This document shows positions 35,062 to 44,251 of a DNA stretch of 64,000 bases, piece after piece. The translations under genes and the position numbers were made by a program. The first letter of the stretch is position 1. Each line of letters starts with the position of its first letter. Source of the DNA: Microbacterium sp. BH-3-3-3 (lineage in GTDB: Bacteria; Actinomycetota; Actinomycetes; Actinomycetales; Microbacteriaceae); contig NZ_VEFS01000001.1 in assembly GCF_007679045.1 (NCBI RefSeq), positions 117,422-181,421 of the forward strand, written 5' to 3'. The notes under the pieces are model-generated. The model made no database searches. It was not told the DNA's origin and saw nothing but the letters and a program-made list of their open reading frames with translations.

Positions 35062-35146
35062 AATCGGGCCGGCGGAAATGCCACCCTCGGGAATGTCCGC
35101 GACCCTCTCTACGCTGTGCTCAGGGGCACGGCGGAAGGTGGCAGGC

Positions 35147-36922
35147 ATGCAAGGACTCGAGATCACGGTTCTGCTGGGATTGGCGATGCTCGTGGGCACC
35201 GTCCTGGCTCCCCGATTGCGCGTCGCGACACCGCTCGTGCTGCTCGTCATCGGCCTCGCGCTCGGCTTCATCCCCGAGCTGCGCCAGATCGAGCTTCCGC
35301 CCGAGACGGTGCTGTTGCTGTTCCTGCCCGTCATGCTGTTCCGCGAGGCGTGGACGACCTCCTTGCGGTCGGTGCGCCGTTCGCTGCGCTACATCATCCC
35401 GATGAGCACGTTGCTCGTGGTGGCATCCGCGTTCGCCGTCGCCGGGGTCGCGACCTGGATGGGTGTGCCGTGGGAGGCCGCTCTCGTGCTGGGCGCCGCG
35501 GTCGCCCCGCCCGACGCCACGGCCGTCGCCGCCCTCGGCCGACTGCTGCCCGCCAAGACCTTCATGAAGCTCAAGGCCGAGAGCTTGACGAACGACGGCA
35601 CCGCCCTCGTGCTCTACGCGATCGCCGTCGCGCTGCTGCTCGGCGACCAGATCACCCCTCTGCAGATCACCGGCATGGTGCTGCTGTCGTACCTCGGCGG
35701 AGCCGCCGCGGGCATCGCCGTGGCCGCCGCGGCGTTCTTCGCCCTGCGGCGCATGCAGTCGACCCTGACGATCAACCTCACGATGGTGCTGGTTCCGTTC
35801 GTGTCGTTCCTCATCGCCGAGATCATCGACGCCTCGGGCGTGCTCGCCGTCGTGTTCGCCGGCCTCATCATGGCGTGGGTGTCGCCGCGCATCACCACGG
35901 CCATGTCGAGAAGGGCGGCGGATGCCACCTGGCCCTTCGGCGTCTACCTCCTCAACGGCGCCCTCTTCGTGCTCATCGGGCTCGAGGTGCAGCTCGTGCT
36001 GCACGAGATCTCAGGGTCGGAGATCGGCATCCTGCTCCTGGTGACCGTGGCCGCCTGGATCGCCCTGTTCGTCGTGCGCTACCTGTTCCAATGGCTGTTC
36101 TCGCCGTTCTCGCGTCCCGCCGCCGGATCGTCGCGGTCGCTGCGGCATCGATCGCGCATCGTGAGCACCGTGGCCGGGTTCCGCGGAGCCGTGTCGCTCG
36201 CCATCGCCCTGTCGGTGCCGGTCACCACGGCCGCGGGCGACCCGGTGGCCGGTCGTGACGCGATCGTGTTCGTCACGGCGGGTGTCATCGTGCTCACCCT
36301 GCTCGTGCAGGGGCCGCTGCTGCCGGCGGTCATCAAGTGGGCGAAGCTCCCCAACGACGACGCCGCGATCGAGGAGTACGAACTCGCCGAACGCGCGATC
36401 TCGGGGGCTGCTCTCTCGGCCCTCGACGACCTCGCGGTCGAGCACGGCATCAGCGACCGGGTCCGTGACCGTGCGCGGCGCGAAGGGTACGAACGTTTGG
36501 AGCTCGCCAACGCGCGCGCCGTCGCCCGCCAGCGGGCGATCGAGGAGCGTGGCCTCGCCGAGCTCGACGCCTCGTTCGACGACGACAGCTCGGCGACGGG
36601 GCCGCTCCCGCCCGAGGCGCCCGAGTCCGACAAGCGCAACGCCGACCGCGCCTCGTCGGGCACCGACGACGAGGGCACGGCCTTCACCGGGCCGCTGCAG
36701 ATGATCGCCGTGAGCGACGACATCGACGTGACGCAGCGCTCGCCTCTGCTGCGGCACAAAGAGGCGCAGCGGCTGCGGCTCGCGATCCTCGACCGCAAGC
36801 GCGAGGTGCTGTTGCGCCTGCGCCGCGAAGGCACGATCGACGACCTCGTCGCGCGCAAGATCCTCGCCGGTCTCGACCTGGAGGAGATCCGCACGCGGGG
36901 GCTCGAAAAGGCGAGCGAGTAG
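35147..36922 (+). CDS. CPA1-family cation/proton antiporter
   Basis: A 591-residue protein: about 12 membrane helices (1-400) then a cytoplasmic tail of about 190 residues. The ion-binding region AAVAPPDATAVAALGRLLP and the Asn-Asp motif SLTNDGTALVLY are those of CPA1 Na+(K+)/H+ exchangers; FRGAVSLAIALSVP is the conserved late helix. The tail is rich in Arg and Glu helices with an acidic insertion (ASFDDDSSATG). It should exchange monovalent cations for protons. ATG at 35147 lies after a GGAAGG-type site. Confidence 0.9.
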   Translation: MQGLEITVLLGLAMLVGTVLAPRLRVATPLVLLVIGLALGFIPELRQIELPPETVLLLFLPVMLFREAWTTSLRSVRRSLRYIIPMSTLLVVASAFAVAGVATWMGVPWEAALVLGAAVAPPDATAVAALGRLLPAKTFMKLKAESLTNDGTALVLYAIAVALLLGDQITPLQITGMVLLSYLGGAAAGIAVAAAAFFALRRMQSTLTINLTMVLVPFVSFLIAEIIDASGVLAVVFAGLIMAWVSPRITTAMSRRAADATWPFGVYLLNGALFVLIGLEVQLVLHEISGSEIGILLLVTVAAWIALFVVRYLFQWLFSPFSRPAAGSSRSLRHRSRIVSTVAGFRGAVSLAIALSVPVTTAAGDPVAGRDAIVFVTAGVIVLTLLVQGPLLPAVIKWAKLPNDDAAIEEYELAERAISGAALSALDDLAVEHGISDRVRDRARREGYERLELANARAVARQRAIEERGLAELDASFDDDSSATGPLPPEAPESDKRNADRASSGTDDEGTAFTGPLQMIAVSDDIDVTQRSPLLRHKEAQRLRLAILDRKREVLLRLRREGTIDDLVARKILAGLDLEEIRTRGLEKASE

Positions 36923-37066
36923 CCGCGGCGGGGCGACCGAACCCCGCTCCCGCCACCCGGCGGCATCCGCCCGCGATTCTCCCGCCGTCCGGCGGGGACG
37001 CACAGCGCACGTGGAGCCGCATGATCGAAGCGGACGCGACGTGGCGTCCCCGACGAAGGAGTCACC

Positions 37067-38041
37067 GTGACCGCCCCCGGCATCCTGCCCCGCCCGCCCT
37101 TCGACCCCGAGCTCGCCCCCATGCTCGAGGTGATCAGCCAGATGCTTCCGTCCACCCTGACGGCCGAGATGCTGCCCGCGATGCGCGCCGGTTCCCTGCC
37201 CGGTCTGCCCACTCGCGCCGAGATCCTCGAGTCGGCGCAGCTGCAGTCGCGCGACGTGACGATACCCGGGTTCGAGGGGGCCGACATCGTCGTTTCGGTC
37301 ATCGAGGCGAAGGGGCGCACCGGAACCGGACCCGGCATCTTCCACACCCACGGCGGCGGAATGATCATGGGCGACAGGTTCACGGCCGTCGAGGCCTTCG
37401 CGGAGTGGATCCACCGCTACAACGCCGTGGTCGTCAGCGTCGAGTACCGGCTCGCCCCCGAATTCCCCGATCCCTACCCCGTCGAGGACTGCTACGCGGG
37501 GCTCGTGTGGACGGCCGAGAACGCCGACCGGCTCGGCATCGAGAGCGAGCGTCTGCTGATCGCCGGCGGCAGCGCCGGCGGGGGTCTCGCCGCGGGTGTC
37601 GCCCTGCTCGCCCGCGACAGGCGGGGACCCCACCTCGTCGGGCAGATGCTGATGTACCCGATGCTCGACGACCGCGATGCGACGGTCTCGACGCACCAGA
37701 TCGACGGCGTCGGGGTGTGGGACCGCGGCAGCAACCTGCTGGGCTGGAACTCCCTGCTCGGCGAACGCCGGGGCACCGACGACGTCTCGATCTACGCCGC
37801 GCCCGCGCGGGCCACCGACCTGTCGAACCTGCCCCCGGCGTTCATCGACTGCGGGAGCGCGGAGGTGTTCCGCGACGAGGACGTCGCCTACGCCTCGGCC
37901 ATCTGGGCGGCCGGTGGGCAGGCTGAGTTGCACGTCTGGCCGGGCGCGTTCCACGCCTTCGAGGGTTTCGCGCCGCAGGCCGCCCTCTCGCACGACGCCG
38001 TCGACGCGCGCGATCGCTGGATCCGCCGCCTGCTCGGCTGA
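37067..38041 (+). CDS. HSL-type alpha/beta-hydrolase esterase
   Basis: A 324-residue esterase or lipase of the hormone-sensitive-lipase group. The oxyanion motif HTHGGGMIMG is near residue 94, the nucleophile elbow GGSAGGGLA near 168, the acid in DCGSAEVF, and the His in PGAFHAFEGF. VSVEYRLAPEFPDPYPVEDCYAG is characteristic (seen here as a continuous block). No signal peptide, so it is probably cytoplasmic. GTG at 37067 follows AAGGAGT. The regulator at 38080 follows after 38 bases. Confidence 0.88.
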   Translation: MTAPGILPRPPFDPELAPMLEVISQMLPSTLTAEMLPAMRAGSLPGLPTRAEILESAQLQSRDVTIPGFEGADIVVSVIEAKGRTGTGPGIFHTHGGGMIMGDRFTAVEAFAEWIHRYNAVVVSVEYRLAPEFPDPYPVEDCYAGLVWTAENADRLGIESERLLIAGGSAGGGLAAGVALLARDRRGPHLVGQMLMYPMLDDRDATVSTHQIDGVGVWDRGSNLLGWNSLLGERRGTDDVSIYAAPARATDLSNLPPAFIDCGSAEVFRDEDVAYASAIWAAGGQAELHVWPGAFHAFEGFAPQAALSHDAVDARDRWIRRLLG

Positions 38042-38079
38042 GCCGCGGTCTTAGGCTGGGCGCGACGAAGGAGTGACCC

Positions 38080-39027
38080 ATGCAGGAGCTCGCGGGACGA
38101 CTGAGGGTGCTCGACCCGGCAGCGAGCGAGTCGGTGAAGATCATCGGATACTTCGACTCGCTCGTTGCGGGCGGCGCGGGTGCCGAGTCGGTCGTGCGGG
38201 CAGCGGCGATCCTGAGCGGCGTGCCCGCGGGCGCACGGGTGCGTGGCCGTCTCATCGGCGTCGATGCGGACGGCGGGCGGACCGCACCGCGAGAGCCCGA
38301 GGGGGCGGATGCCGCCGACGCGCCGCGCGTGTGGCTCGAGCGCCCCGACGGCGCCGGCCTGAACGACGCCATGATCATCGACCGCGCGCAGGTCGCCCTC
38401 TCGATCATCGTCGCGCGCGCCGACCCGACGATGAGCGCGGTCGAACGCGTGATCGACCCGACGGCCTCGCGAGTGGATCGCGAGGCCGCCGCCCACCGCC
38501 TGCGCCTGAGCGGTGCCGTGCGCGTCGTGGCGGCCCCGCCCACCTCCCGCCACGTGCTCACGGCTTCGACCGTGCTCGCCACGAACGAGGGGGCGGTGTG
38601 GATCGGTCTCGGCGACGTCGTGCCGCCGGACGGACCCGTCGGAACGAGCGTCGCGCGCGACCTCGACGATCTCCCCCGCGCCTGCGCCGATGCGCGTCTC
38701 GCGCTGCGCCTCGCCGATGATCGACACCGGGTGGTGGATGCCGCCGAGCTCGGTGTGCTGATCATGCTGGCGCGATCGTTCGAGGCGTCGGCGCCGCGGC
38801 ATCCGGATGTCGAAGCACTCGACGCCCTCGATGCCCGGGCGCTCGAGGCCCTCGACGTGGTGGTCGACAGCGAGAGCATCCGCGCGGCCGCGACGCGTCT
38901 GTCGATGCACCACAGCAGCCTGCAGTCGCGCCACGAGACGTGGACGCGCCAGCTCGGGTACGACCCGCTGAGCCCGCGGGGACGCGCCCGCTTCCTCGCG
39001 GCGCGATTACTGCAGCGGCTGGCCTAG
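38080..39027 (+). CDS. PucR-type helix-turn-helix regulator
   Basis: A 315-residue regulator-like protein. The C-terminal part (about 255-310) resembles the HTH_30 domain of PucR/CdaR proteins: DVVVDSESIRAAATRLSMHH, SLQSRHETWTRQLGYDP, ending GRARFLAARLLQRL. The N-terminal half is not recognised and may be a ligand or GGDEF-like remnant. AAGGAGTGACCC precedes the ATG. It follows the esterase in the same direction and may regulate it; the downstream iron operon has its own promoter and iron box. Confidence 0.7.
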   Translation: MQELAGRLRVLDPAASESVKIIGYFDSLVAGGAGAESVVRAAAILSGVPAGARVRGRLIGVDADGGRTAPREPEGADAADAPRVWLERPDGAGLNDAMIIDRAQVALSIIVARADPTMSAVERVIDPTASRVDREAAAHRLRLSGAVRVVAAPPTSRHVLTASTVLATNEGAVWIGLGDVVPPDGPVGTSVARDLDDLPRACADARLALRLADDRHRVVDAAELGVLIMLARSFEASAPRHPDVEALDALDARALEALDVVVDSESIRAAATRLSMHHSSLQSRHETWTRQLGYDPLSPRGRARFLAARLLQRLA

Positions 39028-39141
39028 GCGCCACCGCGGCGAAGCCCTCGCCGCCTTCGCGAGGCCCCGACGGGCCGGGCGCGAATGCCGAAGCGCACGC
39101 GTGGCGATGAGCGGGCGATGTGCGCCGTTCTTCGAGTCTAG

Positions 39142-39160
39142 TAAGGTAACCCTTGCCTAA
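39142..39160. promoter_or_regulatory. DtxR/IdeR-type iron box
   Basis: The 19 bases TAAGGTAACCCTTGCCTAA match 14 of 19 positions of the classic DtxR consensus (TTAGGTTAGGCTAACCTAA, compared on the minus strand) and keep its interrupted palindrome AAGGT/GCCTT-like halves. The site lies 40 bases upstream of the siderophore-binding protein gene, so iron-loaded DtxR should repress the operon. Confidence 0.78.
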
Positions 39161-39200
39161 CTCGAAGCCACGGCATCCCCTCCCGAAAGGACATCTCGCC

Positions 39201-40121
39201 ATGCCCTCGCGCGCCTCCTCCCGCCTCGCCCTCGCCACCGTCACCGGGCTCGCCCTCGTGCTCTCCGGGTGCGCCGGTGGTGCGGCATCCGCCCCCGATG
39301 CCACCGCCGCCACGCACGACGTCGCGCACGCCCGCGGCACCACCACGGTGACCGATGCTCCCCAGCGCGTCGTCACGCTCGAGCCTCTCGAGCTCGACAC
39401 CGCGGTCGCGGTCGGCATCACCCCGGTCGGCACGGCCGTGGCGAACATGGTCAACGGGGTGCCCAGCTACCTCGGCGTCGAGGGGGTCGCTCCCGTCGGC
39501 ACCGTCAGCGAGCCCGACCTCGAAGCGATCGCGGCGCTGCAGCCCGACCTGATCCTCGGCACCGAGTCCCGCCACTCCGCCCTCTACGACCAGCTCAGTG
39601 CGATCGCCCCGACGGTTTTCATCGCCACGCAGGCGGACCCCTGGCGCGACAACGCGGCACTCATCGGCGAGGCCCTCGGCCGCGAAGACGAGGTGAAGAA
39701 GGCGGTGGATGCCGTGGACACCCGCTGCGACGAGATCGAGGCGGCGCACCAGCTCGCGGGGAAGACCGCCGAGATGATCCGCCCGCGCGATGAGACGACC
39801 CTGAGCCTGTACGGTCGGGTCTCGTTCGCCGGCAGCCTGCTGGAGTGCGTCGGCTACACGATCCCCGACCACGAGTGGGAGGACGGACTGCAGGCCGACA
39901 TCTCGCCCGAGAACATCGCGAGCGCCACCGCCGACGCCGTCTTCGTCACCACCACCGACGTGACCGACCGCTCGACGATCCCGGCGGCCATCGTCCAGAA
40001 CGCAGCGGCCTTCCCCGTCGTGACGCTGGTCGACAACAGCACCTGGGTCGCGGGCGTCGGGCCCAAGGGCGCACAGTCGGTGCTCGACGACATCGAGACC
40101 TTCCTCGCCTCGGCGAAATGA
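39201..40121 (+). CDS. Iron-siderophore ABC transporter substrate-binding lipoprotein
   Basis: A 306-residue lipoprotein. The signal ends in the lipobox LVLSGC (Cys near 26). The class III binding-protein fold follows: PQRVVTLEPLELD, VGITPVGT, LEAIAALQPDLILG, and LYDQLSAIAPTVF, as in FepB/FhuD-type proteins. It captures ferric siderophores outside the membrane. ATG at 39201 follows GAAAGGA. The next gene's ATG overlaps its stop by four bases. A DtxR-like box lies upstream. Confidence 0.93.
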   Translation: MPSRASSRLALATVTGLALVLSGCAGGAASAPDATAATHDVAHARGTTTVTDAPQRVVTLEPLELDTAVAVGITPVGTAVANMVNGVPSYLGVEGVAPVGTVSEPDLEAIAALQPDLILGTESRHSALYDQLSAIAPTVFIATQADPWRDNAALIGEALGREDEVKKAVDAVDTRCDEIEAAHQLAGKTAEMIRPRDETTLSLYGRVSFAGSLLECVGYTIPDHEWEDGLQADISPENIASATADAVFVTTTDVTDRSTIPAAIVQNAAAFPVVTLVDNSTWVAGVGPKGAQSVLDDIETFLASAK

Positions 40122-41158
40122 CGTCTGCGCCCGTGCAGGCGGCGGCCCCCGCCCGCCCCGCGCGCCTCGGCAGGACCGCCGCCGGCACCCTCGTGCTGGC
40201 AGCGGTCTTCGCCGTCGCCGTCGCCCTGTCGCTCATGATGGGCGCCAACCCGCTCCCCCTGTCGGCGGTCTGGGCCTCGCTCACGGGCGCCGGCACCCCC
40301 GACACCGACTTCGTGGTGCAAGGGCTCCGGGTCCCGCGGACGATCGCGGGGGTCGTCGCGGGAGCGGCCCTGGGCGTGGCGGGAGCGCTCATGCAGTCGT
40401 TCTCGCGCAATCCGCTCGCCGACCCGGGCGTGCTGGGCGTCAACGCGGGGGCGGCGTTCGCCGTCGCCCTCACCGTCGCGGTCTTCGGCATCCAGAACTC
40501 GCTCCTGCTGGTGTGGCCGGCGTTCCTCGGGGCGCTGGTCGTGACCGTCGCGGTCGCGCTCGTCGGATCGGCCGGGCGCGGTCGGGCCGACCCGATCCGC
40601 CTCGTGCTCGCGGGAGTCGCCGTGGGTGCCGTGCTCTCGGGCATCACCTCGGGGCTCATGCTGAGCGACCCCGACGCCTTCGACACGATGCGCGGCTGGA
40701 ACGCCGGATCGCTCCTCGGCCGCGGGCTCGAGGTCATCCTGCCGGTCGCTCCGTTCGTCGCCCTCGGTCTGCTCGTGGCGTTCGGCCTCGGGCGCGGGCT
40801 CAACGCGATCGCCCTGGGCGACGATCTCGCGCAGGCGCAGGGCGTGCGTGTCGGCCGAGTGCGCGTGGCATCCATCGCCGCCGTCACCGTTCTCGCGGGG
40901 GCCGCGACCGCCCTGGTCGGACCCCTGTCGTTCGTGGGACTGATGGTGCCGCACGTCGCCCGCTGGATCGCCGGCCCCGATCAGCGCCTCATCCTGCCGC
41001 TGAGCGCCCTCGCCGCCCCGATCGTCGTGTTGCTGGCCGACGTCCTCGGCCGCGTGATCATCGCGCCCGCCGAGGTTCCCGCCGGGATCGTCACCGCGTT
41101 CGTCGGCGCCCCCGTGCTCATCGCCCTCGCGCGTCGACGCAGGGCGGCGGCGCTGTGA
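40118..41158 (+). CDS. FecCD-type iron-siderophore permease, subunit 1
   Basis: A 346-residue protein with about nine to ten membrane helices and FecCD signatures: RVPRTIAGVVAGAALGVAGAL with MQSFSRNPLADPGVLGVNAGA near 80-120, and GPLSFVGLMVPHVARWIAGP, the coupling region for the ATPase. ATGA overlap with the binding protein and GTGA overlap with subunit 2 tie the operon together. Confidence 0.93.
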   Translation: MTSAPVQAAAPARPARLGRTAAGTLVLAAVFAVAVALSLMMGANPLPLSAVWASLTGAGTPDTDFVVQGLRVPRTIAGVVAGAALGVAGALMQSFSRNPLADPGVLGVNAGAAFAVALTVAVFGIQNSLLLVWPAFLGALVVTVAVALVGSAGRGRADPIRLVLAGVAVGAVLSGITSGLMLSDPDAFDTMRGWNAGSLLGRGLEVILPVAPFVALGLLVAFGLGRGLNAIALGDDLAQAQGVRVGRVRVASIAAVTVLAGAATALVGPLSFVGLMVPHVARWIAGPDQRLILPLSALAAPIVVLLADVLGRVIIAPAEVPAGIVTAFVGAPVLIALARRRRAAAL

Positions 41159-42186
41159 CCATCGTCGCTCTTTCCCCGCGTCTCGCGCGGGGCGGTGTCC
41201 GCCTGCGCCCGCGCAGCGTCGTGGTCGGAGCCGCCACCCTCGCCGCGATCCTGACCCTCGCGGTGCTGTCGCTGGGGTGGGGCACCTACCCCGTGGCTCC
41301 GGATGCCGTGGTCCGCGCGCTCCTCGGAGGCGGGACGCCCCTCGACACCACCGTCGTCGTCGGGTGGCGACTGCCCCGCGTGCTCGCGGCGGTCGCCCTC
41401 GGCGCGCTGCTGGCGATCGCGGGGGCGCTGTTTCAGACGGTGACGCGCAATCCCCTCGCGAGCCCCGACATCCTGGGCCTGTCGAACGGCGCGTTCACCG
41501 GCATGCTGATCGCCCTGGTGCTCGTGTCGCCGTCGTGGCCCGCGCGGGCCGCGGGTTCGCTGGTCGGCTGCCTCGCGGCATCCGTCGTCATCTGGCTGCT
41601 GTCGTATCGCGGAGGGATCCAGGGGTTCCGTCTCATCGTCGTCGGCATCGGCGTCTCGGCGATGCTGGCCTCGCTCAACACGTGGATGCTGCTGCACGTC
41701 GAGCTCGAGACCGCGATGTTCGCCTCGGCCTGGGGACACGGCTCGCTCAACGGCGTCACCGGCGACGCTCTCGGCGGTGTGCTGCTGATCGCCGCGCCCG
41801 TCGCCCTCGCCGCCTTCGCGCTCGTGCCCGCCCTGCGCCAGCTCGAGCTCGGCGACGACCTCGCCACCGCTACGGGCGTGCGCCCGCACCTCGTGCGCAG
41901 CCTCGCCCTGTTGATCGGTGTGGTGCTGGTCGCGGGCGCCACCGCGATCGCCGGCCCGATCGCGTTCGTGGCGCTCGCTGCCCCGCAGATCGCCCGGCGC
42001 CTCGCGCGCTCGCCCTCACTGTCGCTCACGCTCTCTGGACTCGTCGGGGCGCTGCTGCTCCTGGCCTCCGACGCCGTCGCGCAGCATCTGCTGCCGGTCA
42101 CCCTTCCCGTCGGCGTCGTCACCGTCTCGGTCGGCGGCGCGTACCTCATCGTCATGATCGTCTCGGAGATCCGCCGCCGTGCCTGA
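41155..42186 (+). CDS. FecCD-type iron-siderophore permease, subunit 2
   Basis: A 343-residue paralogue of subunit 1 (WRLPRVLAAVALGALLAIAG, TRNPLASPDILGLSNGA, GPIAFVALAAPQIARRLA). The two subunits form the membrane channel. GTG at 41155 overlaps the previous stop. No ATP-binding gene follows, although FecE-type ATPases usually complete such operons. Confidence 0.93.
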   Translation: MTIVALSPRLARGGVRLRPRSVVVGAATLAAILTLAVLSLGWGTYPVAPDAVVRALLGGGTPLDTTVVVGWRLPRVLAAVALGALLAIAGALFQTVTRNPLASPDILGLSNGAFTGMLIALVLVSPSWPARAAGSLVGCLAASVVIWLLSYRGGIQGFRLIVVGIGVSAMLASLNTWMLLHVELETAMFASAWGHGSLNGVTGDALGGVLLIAAPVALAAFALVPALRQLELGDDLATATGVRPHLVRSLALLIGVVLVAGATAIAGPIAFVALAAPQIARRLARSPSLSLTLSGLVGALLLLASDAVAQHLLPVTLPVGVVTVSVGGAYLIVMIVSEIRRRA

Positions 42187-43006
42187 CACCCCCCACCTGC
42201 TCGCGCGCCCCTGGGCCTACAGCGCGTTCCCCGTGGCCGTTCGTGCCCGCCGAGCGCTCTCGCCGCACTTCCTGCGCCTCACCTTCGGCGGCGAGACGTT
42301 GCGGCACTTCGCCCCGTGGGGTGCGGACCAGCGCATCAAACTCGTGCTCCCGCTGCCCGGCGGCGGCCTCGCCGACTTCGGTCTGCTCGCCGAGCCGACG
42401 CCCCACCCCTCCGACTGGTACGCCCGCTGGAAGGCCCTGCCGGTCGACGAGCGCAACGTCCTGCGCACGTACACCCCCGCCGCGATCCGGCCCGAGGCCG
42501 GCGAGATCGACGTCGACTTCTACCTGCACTCCCCCGAGGGCCCCGCCTCGCGCTGGGCGCGCACCGCGGAGATCGGCGAGACGCTCGTCATCACGGGCCC
42601 CGATGCGCGCAACGGGTGGACGGGGTACGGCATCCACTGGCAGCCGCCCGCACTCGGCACCTTTCTGCTCGTCGCCGACGAGACGGCGATCCCCGCGGTC
42701 CGCAACATCGCCGCCGCCCTCCCGGCGCAGGCGCAGGGGGTCGCGATCGTCGAGATCGGCGATGCCGCCGACGACGTCACCGTGTCGGCGCTGGGCGACC
42801 AGGTCGACGTGCGCGTCGTCGGACGCGGCGAGACAGAGGCGGCCGTCCGCGCGTGGGGCTCGACGGAGGTCGATTACGCCTGGCTGGCCGGGGAGTCGGG
42901 TGTGGTGACCGCGGCGCGGCGCGTGCTGGTCCGCGAGCTCGGCGTCGCGCGCGAACGGGTGTCGTTCCTCGGGTACTGGCGCGAGGGCGGAGCGCTCGTC
43001 GACTGA
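42179..43006 (+). CDS. Siderophore-interacting FAD-binding reductase
   Basis: A 275-residue protein of the ViuB/YqjH family, which reduces ferric siderophores inside the cell to free Fe2+. LRTYTPAAIRPEAGEIDVDF is the FAD-binding barrel motif (RxYT), GPASRWA and LLVADETAIPAV the following ones, and WLAGESGVV the NAD-binding-like end. GTG at 42179 overlaps the permease stop by eight bases. It is the last gene of the iron operon. Confidence 0.9.
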   Translation: MPDTPHLLARPWAYSAFPVAVRARRALSPHFLRLTFGGETLRHFAPWGADQRIKLVLPLPGGGLADFGLLAEPTPHPSDWYARWKALPVDERNVLRTYTPAAIRPEAGEIDVDFYLHSPEGPASRWARTAEIGETLVITGPDARNGWTGYGIHWQPPALGTFLLVADETAIPAVRNIAAALPAQAQGVAIVEIGDAADDVTVSALGDQVDVRVVGRGETEAAVRAWGSTEVDYAWLAGESGVVTAARRVLVRELGVARERVSFLGYWREGGALVD

Positions 43007-43018
43007 GGCCCGTCGCGC

Positions 43019-43414
43019 TCAGGCGAGCACGAGCTCGATGTTGCGATGATCGCGGAACACCCGCAGCACCAGCTCGAAGTACGTCTCGCCGCGACCGGCG
43101 TCGAGCGCGTCGAGCGCACGCTGCGCGGGAGGTGCGGCGTACACCTCGGGGCGTTCCAGCTTCGCGCGGTAGTACTCCCGCGTGGTCTCGACGCCGAGCG
43201 CCCCGCGCGCGACCTCGGCGTCGCGCCACACCACCCGCACCGGCTCGGCCCCGCGCAGATCGCCGAAGCCGCCGTACAGCAGGTCGTCGAGCGCATCGAG
43301 GCTCTCGCCCAGGGTCCAGTCCTCGTCGGGCATGAAGACGCGGTTCAGTTCGACGTAGAGCGACGCGATGCCGTGCACCGCCGCTCCGTCGATCTCGAAG
43401 GTCGGCCGGGTCAT
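43019..43414 (-). CDS. Barstar-family protein
   Basis: A 131-residue acidic protein of the barstar (ribonuclease inhibitor) family: EIDGAAVHGIASLYVELNRVF near the start, then DWTLGESLDALDDLLYGGFG, the conserved helix and loop that block the barnase active site. In the family it protects against a guanyl-specific ribonuclease. No barnase-type gene is adjacent. Its ATG overlaps the AraC-type regulator's stop by four bases (ATGA). Confidence 0.8.
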   Translation of the reverse strand: MTRPTFEIDGAAVHGIASLYVELNRVFMPDEDWTLGESLDALDDLLYGGFGDLRGAEPVRVVWRDAEVARGALGVETTREYYRAKLERPEVYAAPPAQRALDALDAGRGETYFELVLRVFRDHRNIELVLA

Positions 43415-44202
43415 GGCATCCGTCCACCCGACGTCGCGAAGGCCGCGGGGGTCACGCCCAGCACCCGCCGGAAGTGTCGCGTCAGGTGCGACTGATCGTG
43501 GAAGCCGGCGCGCACGGCCGCCTCGGCGGGGCGCACGCCGTCGACGAGCAATCGGCGTGCCGTGTCGACGCGACGCGTCACGAGGTAGCGATGCGGAGCG
43601 ATGCCGTAGGTCTGCGAGAACACCCGGACGAGATGGCTAGGGTGCGCATTCAGTTCGCGCGCCGCGTCGGCGAGGGTGAACGACTCGCTGGTGCGGTCGT
43701 CGAGCAGCGCGCGCAGGCGGCGGGCGAGCGGGGCGTCCGCGGCCGCAGCGATCCCCGACCCAGCGTGGGCGAGCACGGCCTCGCGCACCGCGAGCAGCCA
43801 GTGCTCGGCGGCGAGTGCGTCTCCCGGATGCCGCAAGGCGGCGTGCACGCGCCGTGCCGCGGTCATGGCCTGCGGGTCGGCCAGGGTCGGGCGCCGCGCG
43901 ATCCGCGCCGCCGTCTCACTCGAGAGCCACTCCCCACCGAGGTACAGCACGCGCTTGCGGTAGCCCTCGCCCGCGCGGGCGGAGCGTCCGTCGTGCGGGA
44001 TGCCCGGCGGCAGCACCGTCACCGCGGACGGAGCCGCGTAATAGGCGCCTCCGTCGAGCGCGTACGAGACGACTCCGCGGTCGACGAGCATGACGGCCCA
44101 GTCGTCGTGCGTGTGCACCGGGTAGGCGTGGTCGAGCTCGGCGTGGTAGCTCTCACGAAGCAGCGGCACCTCGGGATGCCATGCCCGCACGCGATCGACC
44201 AT
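43411..44202 (-). CDS. AraC-family transcriptional regulator
   Basis: A 263-residue regulator. The N-terminal cupin-like sensor (HTHDDWAVMLVDRGVVSYA, LPPGIPHDGRS) is followed by a double HTH at about 170-255: FTLADAARELNAHPSHLVRVF and YLVTRRVDTARRLLVDG, AVRAGFHDQSHLTRHFRR, GVTPAAF. ATG at 44202 is chosen; a GTG four codons upstream is possible. It is divergent from the DUF2000 gene at 44252, a common arrangement, and likely controls it. Confidence 0.88.
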   Translation of the reverse strand: MVDRVRAWHPEVPLLRESYHAELDHAYPVHTHDDWAVMLVDRGVVSYALDGGAYYAAPSAVTVLPPGIPHDGRSARAGEGYRKRVLYLGGEWLSSETAARIARRPTLADPQAMTAARRVHAALRHPGDALAAEHWLLAVREAVLAHAGSGIAAAADAPLARRLRALLDDRTSESFTLADAARELNAHPSHLVRVFSQTYGIAPHRYLVTRRVDTARRLLVDGVRPAEAAVRAGFHDQSHLTRHFRRVLGVTPAAFATSGGRMP

Positions 44203-44251
44203 GTGAGAAACGTACAAGACCCCACCGACACCGCCGCCCGATGCTGAAGGG

